8,826 nt of DNA from Deltaproteobacteria bacterium (GTDB lineage Bacteria > Desulfobacterota > Desulfobacteria > Desulfobacterales > ETH-SRB1): assembly GCA_030611115.1 (NCBI GenBank), contig JAUWQK010000043.1, positions 1 through 8,826 on the forward strand, read 5' to 3'. The position numbers and the translations under genes are program-made. The notes under the pieces are model-generated. The model saw only the letters and a list, made by a program, of their open reading frames with translations. It was not told the origin of the DNA and did not search any database. Of this stretch, positions 4,611-8,826 are shown one piece after another. Position 1 is the stretch's first letter, and each line of letters starts with the position of its first letter.

Positions 4611-6290
4611 ATGGTGACAAACTCAGGACCGGTAAGTAAGAAGATTCCTCTTCGGATTGATCAAGCAAATGTGTTTTATAACTACGCAATAGGATTTGAA
4701 GCGACTTCAGTTGACCTCGTTGGGACGGCAAAAAAGCTTTTGGAATTAGGGATTGCGAAAGCTGTGTTTTTTTCTGACCTCAAATGTCTCTACACCGACG
4801 CTGACGGGAAGATTCAGATAGAGTTTATGCAACCGCAGGGTCGGCAATGGGATGCGGGCTGGAAGATTCACTTTGACTCAAAAGTCCCTGCCGCTGTTGT
4901 TGCTGAGCTTGCCCTGTCAACCGAGTTGTCATTTTGTGAAAACCGAATTGAGGGCTCTGAGGCGAGACAAATTCCTCCTTACCTTCGGGCTAACTTTCCG
5001 CCGATAGTTTTGGAGTCGGATGAATTGCAGTTGTCCCTTTTCGCATCAATCAAATTGTTCGCTGATGGAATTGCTATCTTGAGCTTTCAGCTTGACACTA
5101 CTTGGGATGGCGTTGACGAGGAGTACTTTGTATCGAACATCGTAAATCTTTACCAGTATTATTTTAACTCCATATGGGTCGATTCCCGGATTCAACGACT
5201 TGATGCAGAAACGATAATACCAGTAGAGTTCCAAGACGAGCTCTCCTTAGCTGGGAATCCGCTTGGTGGCCGCAAGGTCAATAAACTATTGTTGAAAATG
5301 CGAAGAGAAAGCCGAGCCTTACTAAACAAAGACCTCAGTGAGCAAGGACGGCAGTTTGAAATCGGCAATGAACATTGGACCTTGCACAGGATTGCTGGTA
5401 CCAAGGAGCAGGACTCGTGGGAATCGACACTGGATTTATGTCGGTCTGAATATTTTAATACGTTGAGCGCTCTGCTCGTGCTTGGTCGAAAACAGCGGAA
5501 GCTCAAGGCACGGTCTGTATTCTTATGGCAAGGTCGACCTTCTGTTACTCTTATGCGTTTCCGAGGGCAACCAGCGACTAAGGATGATCTTTTGAGCGCT
5601 TTTGCTCCCTCATTGGCACGAATACTCATGCGGTCAATAGCAATGGACACGCCACCAGATCTTCCTCCAGACTTACGTCCCTTTGGAGATTACTGCTTCC
5701 ATGGTAATCGTGCATTATTCCTCTGGACATGGTTGCTTCCACATGGGGCGCCTGCCAACGCATGGGATGAGTCGTCGGCAACGCGTGGCGTTCTTATGGA
5801 ACACCAAGCGCGTTCCGAGCACATTGAGTATCACAACATGCAGACCGCCCGCGCATGCGCAATTGCCCAATCTCCACCATCTGATAACCACTTGATGGAA
5901 GCCTATGAAAGCCTGGCTTCTTTCCAGGATGTGACACACCATAGTAGCCAAGCTGGGGAGATTTCTGATGCACTGACATATCTTTTGGAAGTGATAGGTA
6001 CTGCGAAGCTTGTGGCTCCCGCAAAAGAAGCAGCAAGATGGTACCTTGACGAGCATCGATATAAATCTGATAAACGCCGGCTTCGGTCGGATCGTTGGCT
6101 CTCTCTCGTTTTTGGGATAGTTGGCACTGCAGGATTGGCTGACTTTGCTATTGAGCCTAATCTGGTTGCTGTTTGGCCTAACCTCAGCCCTGAGGTGACT
6201 CCGCTTGTTGCTCTCGGAATTGCTAGCCTAATCATTATTTTGATAGCCGTACTCATATGGTGCTTTAAAATTGGAGAATCGGAGGAATAG
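4611..6290 (+). CDS. Unrecognised 559-aa protein with two C-terminal membrane segments
   Basis: I do not recognise the family. A large soluble part (1 to about 490) has alternating strands and helices in its first third (LGIAKAVFFSDLKCLYTD, and KIHFDSKV near 86-93). A helical middle and C-terminal section follow, with no visible catalytic motif. The C-terminus has a basic helix (HRYKSDKRRLRSDR, about 482-495), then hydrophobic segments at about 496-513 and 530-552 separated by a short loop, and an acidic tail. Soluble part, basic helix, membrane hairpin is the arrangement of CorA-like proteins and of membrane effectors in some defence systems, but the CorA GMN motif is absent. The ribosome binding site is AGAGGGG (4595-4601). 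An extended -10 promoter precedes the gene, and a 54-aa ORF starts one base after its stop. The function is unknown. Confidence 0.88.
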   Translation: MVTNSGPVSKKIPLRIDQANVFYNYAIGFEATSVDLVGTAKKLLELGIAKAVFFSDLKCLYTDADGKIQIEFMQPQGRQWDAGWKIHFDSKVPAAVVAELALSTELSFCENRIEGSEARQIPPYLRANFPPIVLESDELQLSLFASIKLFADGIAILSFQLDTTWDGVDEEYFVSNIVNLYQYYFNSIWVDSRIQRLDAETIIPVEFQDELSLAGNPLGGRKVNKLLLKMRRESRALLNKDLSEQGRQFEIGNEHWTLHRIAGTKEQDSWESTLDLCRSEYFNTLSALLVLGRKQRKLKARSVFLWQGRPSVTLMRFRGQPATKDDLLSAFAPSLARILMRSIAMDTPPDLPPDLRPFGDYCFHGNRALFLWTWLLPHGAPANAWDESSATRGVLMEHQARSEHIEYHNMQTARACAIAQSPPSDNHLMEAYESLASFQDVTHHSSQAGEISDALTYLLEVIGTAKLVAPAKEAARWYLDEHRYKSDKRRLRSDRWLSLVFGIVGTAGLADFAIEPNLVAVWPNLSPEVTPLVALGIASLIIILIAVLIWCFKIGESEE

Positions 6291-6291
6291 C

Positions 6292-6456
6292 ATGTGGCGG
6301 ATCAAGGATTATTTTCAAAGTCTAACCCTGCCCCAAAAAGCTGGTGTCCGAGTTAAGCCAATTTTACAATATTATCCAACAATGCTCTTGCACTCAGATG
6401 GAAACTTCGCTATCGCTCCGTTTTCACTGGTGAAGAGCAACGTTCACGGCGGCTGA
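6292..6456 (+). CDS. Small ORF coupled to the 559-aa gene (54 aa)
   Basis: ATG 6292 begins one base after the upstream stop (6288-6290) and has a strong GGAGGA (6281-6286) five bases before it, so reinitiation is likely. The peptide begins MWRIKDYFQSLTLPQKAGVR and shows no membrane segment. I do not recognise it. Its short length and abrupt end (NVHGG, running into a hairpin) would also fit the N-terminal remnant of a longer second gene of the operon. The tight coupling suggests it once worked, or still works, with the membrane protein. Confidence 0.5.
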   Translation: MWRIKDYFQSLTLPQKAGVRVKPILQYYPTMLLHSDGNFAIAPFSLVKSNVHGG

Positions 6457-6463
6457 ACGCCGT
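6446..6463 (+). terminator. GC-rich hairpin at the end of the 54-aa ORF
   Basis: ACGGCG (6446-6451) and CGCCGT (6458-6463) form a perfect 6-bp stem around GCTGAA, which contains the TGA stop of the 54-aa ORF. It could end transcription of the operon, but only scattered Ts follow, so it is a weak Rho-independent terminator at best. Confidence 0.35.
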
Positions 6464-6570
6464 CGTGATTAGAATAGATTATAAGAATAAAATTTTGTTG
6501 TGGTTGGCAAACACCGATATAAACCAGTACATTTTATTTAAAATTTCAAAAAATATTGCCAGGCAAGACT

Positions 6571-6717
6571 ATGTCAAAGGTATGGGCAAAAGATGAAGTA
6601 GAGTACATTGTAGCTGACTATTTCAAAATGTTGTTGTCTGAACTTTACGATGGACCCCAAAGTCTGAACAGTTTCAATGCTAAAATAAGCTCTAAATCTT
6701 TTTATAAAAAAAAATAA
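6571..6717 (+). pseudogene. Broken N-terminal fragment of a larger gene (48 codons)
   Basis: The reading frame begins MSKVWAKDEVEYIVADYFKM and continues LLSELYDG. That beginning resembles, from memory, the N-terminus of a much longer protein group with nuclease or DUF3883-type domains in restriction-like loci, where a W-x-x-x-E-V-x-x-I-V-x-D-Y-F-x-M helix opens the protein. After about residue 28 the sequence becomes low in complexity, ends in KKK and stops. The rest of the gene is not found in any frame downstream. The fragment is probably the 5' end of a gene cut off by a deletion. A genuine 48-aa protein cannot be excluded. Confidence 0.45.
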
Positions 6718-6724
6718 AGCCCTT

Positions 6725-6780
6725 ACCAGACGGTGCCTAAGCAACCCAGCATTCAACTAATTGTTACACCGGTACCTGGT
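6725..6780. repeat. Imperfect inverted repeat in the gene-poor stretch
   Basis: ACCAG (6725-6729) pairs with CTGGT (6776-6780), and GTGCC (6733-6737) with GGTAC (6771-6775), with ACG (6730-6732) extrahelical on the left. The 33-base interval is AT-richer. It could be a remnant recombination site or an insertion scar; it lies 8 bases after the broken ORF. Confidence 0.35.
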
Positions 6781-6821
6781 TGGCATTGTTTGGAAAATGA
6801 AAATTTTTTGGGAGATAAAAT

Positions 6822-7292
6822 ATGGATAGAAATGAAAAGCTTTCCGAACATTTTACTCTTGGAGAACTCATGCGATCGGAAATCGCTGAAAGAAAGGGCA
6901 TAGATAATAATCCGCCGCAGGATTTAATCCCTAAGCTGAAGCGCATCTGTGAAAAAGTCCTGGAACCAATTCGGAGATATTATGGGCGGCCATTCCGGTC
7001 CAACAGCGGATACCGGAGCCCTGAACTGAATAAAGAAATAGGCGGTTCAAAAAAATCACAGCATTGTCTGGCTGAAGCTGTTGATATAGAGATTCCAGGT
7101 GTAAGCAATTATGATTTATCTGTATGGATACGGGATAACCTGGAATTTGATCAAGTCATTCTGGAATGTTATCGGCCGGGCGAGCCGAATTCAGGATGGG
7201 TTCATGTCAGCCTCAAGGATTCAAAGAATACAAATCGATCGGTCGCATTAACCTACAGCAATCGAAAATACAGTGAAGGGCTAATTGCTTAA
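6822..7292 (+). CDS. Peptidase M15A-type protein (D-Ala-D-Ala carboxypeptidase / endolysin-like, 156 aa)
   Basis: The fold and zinc site of the M15A group are clear. The opening EHFTLGELMRSEIAERKGIDN is the usual substrate-side helix region, and SGYRSPELN (62-70) holds the conserved Arg65. SQHCLAEAVDIE (79-90) provides His81 and Asp88, and WVHVSL provides His128 as the third zinc ligand. One departure is Ala84, where most members have Gly. There is no signal peptide, so it is either cytoplasmic or released by lysis, as for phage endolysins and tail-associated peptidases; such genes also occur singly in genomic islands. The expected reaction is cleavage of peptidoglycan cross-link peptides. 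GGGAG (6810-6814) lies just upstream of the ATG. The amidohydrolase gene follows after 82 bases. Confidence 0.88.
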   Translation: MDRNEKLSEHFTLGELMRSEIAERKGIDNNPPQDLIPKLKRICEKVLEPIRRYYGRPFRSNSGYRSPELNKEIGGSKKSQHCLAEAVDIEIPGVSNYDLSVWIRDNLEFDQVILECYRPGEPNSGWVHVSLKDSKNTNRSVALTYSNRKYSEGLIA

Positions 7293-7374
7293 TCCGGCAA
7301 AGCGTTCGATCAACAAATCCGTATTCAATGATCAGAGATAAAAACACCATAAAATATAAAAATAAGGAGGTAAC

Positions 7375-8646
7375 ATGCCAAGTTTTATCGACTCCCATTG
7401 CCATGCATTTAATCTGGTTGATATTCCAATGTACTTGACCCTGGCTGATAAAGTCAAAACAAGTACAATTGGAAAACTCAAGGCTGCTGCAGGAGCGCTC
7501 ATTTATCTACCGAAACTTATGGTTAATAAGGATTTATTGAAAAATAAATTAGAGGTATATAAAGAGTTTATTCTTTTCTTTGAAAGGAGCCTGATTAGTA
7601 ATGTCGAGCTGATGCTGGAGGAAATATTCGAAAACATAAAAGAAAACCATGATATGGAAAATGACACTGAAATACTGATTACTCCGCTTGTTATGGATTT
7701 TGACATACTACTTGAACAGGAAATGCCGGCACAGGTGGGAAGAGAACCATCAGTCAGGGAACAATACCGACGGTTGAAAGAAGCAATAGAAGAAATGGAC
7801 AAAAAGTATTCTAAGATGCGAGTTTGTCCTTTTATAGGATTTGATCTTCGAAAACTGCTTAAACTAGACAAAGACAGGTTAGAGGGGTTTAAGGCGTTCT
7901 GGAAGAATGAGAACACACTTGGGGAATCAAACATTAAAGCCCTTAAAACCGGCAAGCTCCTGGGCATTAAGCTTTATCCTCCCATAGGATTTAACCCATG
8001 CCCGAAAAAACTGCATGATAAATATAAAGAATTCTATGAGTGGTGCTGCAAGGAAGATGTTCCCATAACAGCCCACTGCCAGACGGGATCATATGCAGCC
8101 GGAAAGGAAAAAAGAAATCTTGATAAAAACACTACACCGGAAAACTGGAAAAGGTTACTCAAAATTGATGATTTCAAAAATTTAAGAATAAATTTTGCCC
8201 ACTTTGGAGGGGAAACCGGAACCGATGACATGTTTGAGCCCTTCCGTATTGATGAAGATAGCTGGACATTCATCTTAATTGGACTGCTTAAAAAATACCC
8301 CAATACTTACGCCGATATTTCCGCTTATGATTATGCAAAAAAAGAACACCGGAAAAATCTGGTCAAAATATTTGAAAAAGACGTCAATGGTTACTTTGAT
8401 AAAAAAATAGGTGGTCCTTATAAGTTGGTTGATAAACTTCTATGGGGCTCAGATGTTCCCATGGTTATCTCTGGAAAGTCTTATCGTGAAGGTTATAAGG
8501 AGAAAGGAGAACCAAAGTATAAACACTATTTCCAGGGATTTTTAAATACTATTGATTCCTCAGATAAACTGACTCCCCAGCAGCAAAAACAGATTATCAC
8601 AAACATGACAGAGGTAAATCCCAAAAAATTTCTAAGATTAAAGTAA
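7375..8646 (+). CDS. Amidohydrolase family protein (amidohydrolase-2 / metal-dependent TIM-barrel hydrolase, 423 aa)
   Basis: This is a complete metal-dependent hydrolase of the amidohydrolase superfamily, closest in motif style to the amidohydrolase-2 group. FIDSHCHAF supplies His8 and His10. GIKLYPPIGF (197-206) holds Lys199 before a conserved aromatic-proline stretch. ITAHCQTGS supplies His234, NFAHFGGE supplies His276, and LLWGSDVPM supplies the catalytic Asp360. The substrate cannot be told from sequence. An insertion rich in Glu and Lys (about 55-150) lies between the first strand and the barrel core. There is no signal peptide. The ribosome binding site, AAGGAGGT (7364-7371), is near-perfect and four bases or so before the ATG. 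It probably forms a unit with the M15A gene upstream. Confidence 0.9.
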   Translation: MPSFIDSHCHAFNLVDIPMYLTLADKVKTSTIGKLKAAAGALIYLPKLMVNKDLLKNKLEVYKEFILFFERSLISNVELMLEEIFENIKENHDMENDTEILITPLVMDFDILLEQEMPAQVGREPSVREQYRRLKEAIEEMDKKYSKMRVCPFIGFDLRKLLKLDKDRLEGFKAFWKNENTLGESNIKALKTGKLLGIKLYPPIGFNPCPKKLHDKYKEFYEWCCKEDVPITAHCQTGSYAAGKEKRNLDKNTTPENWKRLLKIDDFKNLRINFAHFGGETGTDDMFEPFRIDEDSWTFILIGLLKKYPNTYADISAYDYAKKEHRKNLVKIFEKDVNGYFDKKIGGPYKLVDKLLWGSDVPMVISGKSYREGYKEKGEPKYKHYFQGFLNTIDSSDKLTPQQQKQIITNMTEVNPKKFLRLK

Positions 8647-8693
8647 GCATATGTTTTAAGAAAATTGTGGGTATTAAAATTTTATAATCACCG

Positions 8694-8714
8694 ACCTCCT
8701 GCATAGCAGGAGGT
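8694..8714. repeat. Perfect hairpin with GC-ATA-GC apex
   Basis: ACCTCCTGC (8694-8702) and GCAGGAGGT (8706-8714) form a 9-bp stem around ATA. The top of the hairpin, GC-ATA-GC, is identical to that of the hairpin at 105-121. TATAAT at 8683-8688 lies where a -10 box would place a transcript start at the foot of this stem, but no properly spaced -35 box is present. Confidence 0.6.
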
Positions 8715-8722
8715 ATGATGAA

Positions 8723-8740
8723 GCCCCCTCCGAAGGGGGC
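8723..8740. repeat. Second GC-rich hairpin of the 3' cluster
   Basis: GCCCCCT (8723-8729) and AGGGGGC (8734-8740) form a perfect 7-bp stem around CCGA. It stands 8 bases after the previous hairpin. ATTGTG follows rather than a T-run, so simple Rho-independent termination is unlikely here. Confidence 0.6.
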
Positions 8741-8753
8741 ATTGTGTTAGGAA

Positions 8754-8769
8754 AGCCCCTCAAGGGGCT
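8754..8769. repeat. Third GC-rich hairpin of the 3' cluster
   Basis: AGCCCCT (8754-8760) and AGGGGCT (8763-8769) form a stem of up to 7 bp; TCAA would be the practical loop. ACTTAAATC follows, with no T-run. The three stems together may mark the end of the amidohydrolase transcript, a REP-like cluster, or a small structured RNA. Confidence 0.55.
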
Positions 8770-8826
8770 ACTTAAATCGTTAATCTTCTAATGTTTTTTA
8801 TCCTGCTCTCTTATATATTTTCTTAT

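Larger units (their letters stand above)
6457..6821. other. Gene-poor stretch with a gene remnant and an imperfect inverted repeat
   Basis: This 365-base AT-rich interval holds no intact gene. It contains a broken ORF (6571-6717) and an imperfect inverted repeat (6725-6780). In the repeat, ACCAG pairs with CTGGT, and GTGCC pairs with GGTAC with one G-T pair, with three extra bases on the left arm. No clear promoter is seen for the peptidase gene that follows. The content suggests a junction left by deletions or insertions. Confidence 0.5.

Noticed and set aside
5192..5650. 152-codon minus-strand ORF inside the 559-aa gene
   Set aside because: It is antisense to a convincing gene, rich in Ser, Arg and Cys, with no recognisable domain: a shadow frame.
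7503..7967. 154-codon minus-strand ORF inside the amidohydrolase gene
   Set aside because: Very Ser-rich and antisense to a clearly conserved enzyme; a shadow of its Glu/Lys-rich insertion.
8665..8688. TTGTGG plus TATAAT as a full promoter before the 3' hairpins
   Set aside because: The spacing is only 12 bases, too short for a sigma-70 promoter; only the -10-like box is kept as a remark.
1..8826. CRISPR array, tRNA or rRNA gene
   Set aside because: No regularly spaced direct repeats and no tRNA- or rRNA-like sequence were found by eye on either strand.

Overview
This looks like an accessory (variable) region of a Gram-negative bacterium with moderate to low GC. The gene mix is a ParB-methyltransferase fusion, a NucS-like nuclease, a VapBC-type toxin-antitoxin pair, an integron-like attC site with a cassette protein, and a piece of a bacterial group II intron. 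That mix would fit a large-genome Desulfobacterota or a related environmental lineage, but this is inference only. No rRNA, tRNA or other clear taxonomic marker is present. All convincing genes lie on the + strand. The one clear minus-strand element is the intron fragment.

Left part (1-3067). A short leader with two hairpins precedes a ParB-fold / helix-turn-helix / DNA methyltransferase fusion. Its reading frame carries convincing ParB sequence upstream of the first usable start codon. Two small conserved or hypothetical genes follow (75 and 113 aa), then a NucS-like (DUF91) nuclease with an N-terminal DNA-binding-like domain. Several of these deal with DNA, but no complete named defence system can be recognised.

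Middle (3068-4512). Just after the nuclease, on the minus strand, lie domains 5 and 6 of a group II intron, with a precise 3' end and no 5' part. This looks like a 5'-truncated retro-insertion. Next comes a stretch with integron cassette organisation: a 73-aa gene resembling DUF7661 cassette proteins, a good attC site (3488-3561), then a vapBC-like toxin-antitoxin operon with its own consensus promoter and operator-like repeats. A more degenerate attC-like hairpin lies at about 4457-4512, after a non-coding stretch rich in small hairpins. No integrase is visible, so this may be an integrase-less attC cluster or the distal end of an array.

Right part (4513-8826). An extended -10 promoter precedes an unrecognised 559-aa protein with a large soluble part and two C-terminal membrane segments. 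A 54-aa ORF with a strong ribosome binding site follows one base later. A gene-poor stretch then holds a broken N-terminal fragment of a larger gene. After it come an M15A-type peptidase and an amidohydrolase of the amidohydrolase-2 type, each with a strong ribosome binding site. The window ends with three consecutive GC-rich hairpins. The first has the same GC-ATA-GC apex as the hairpin at the very start of the window.
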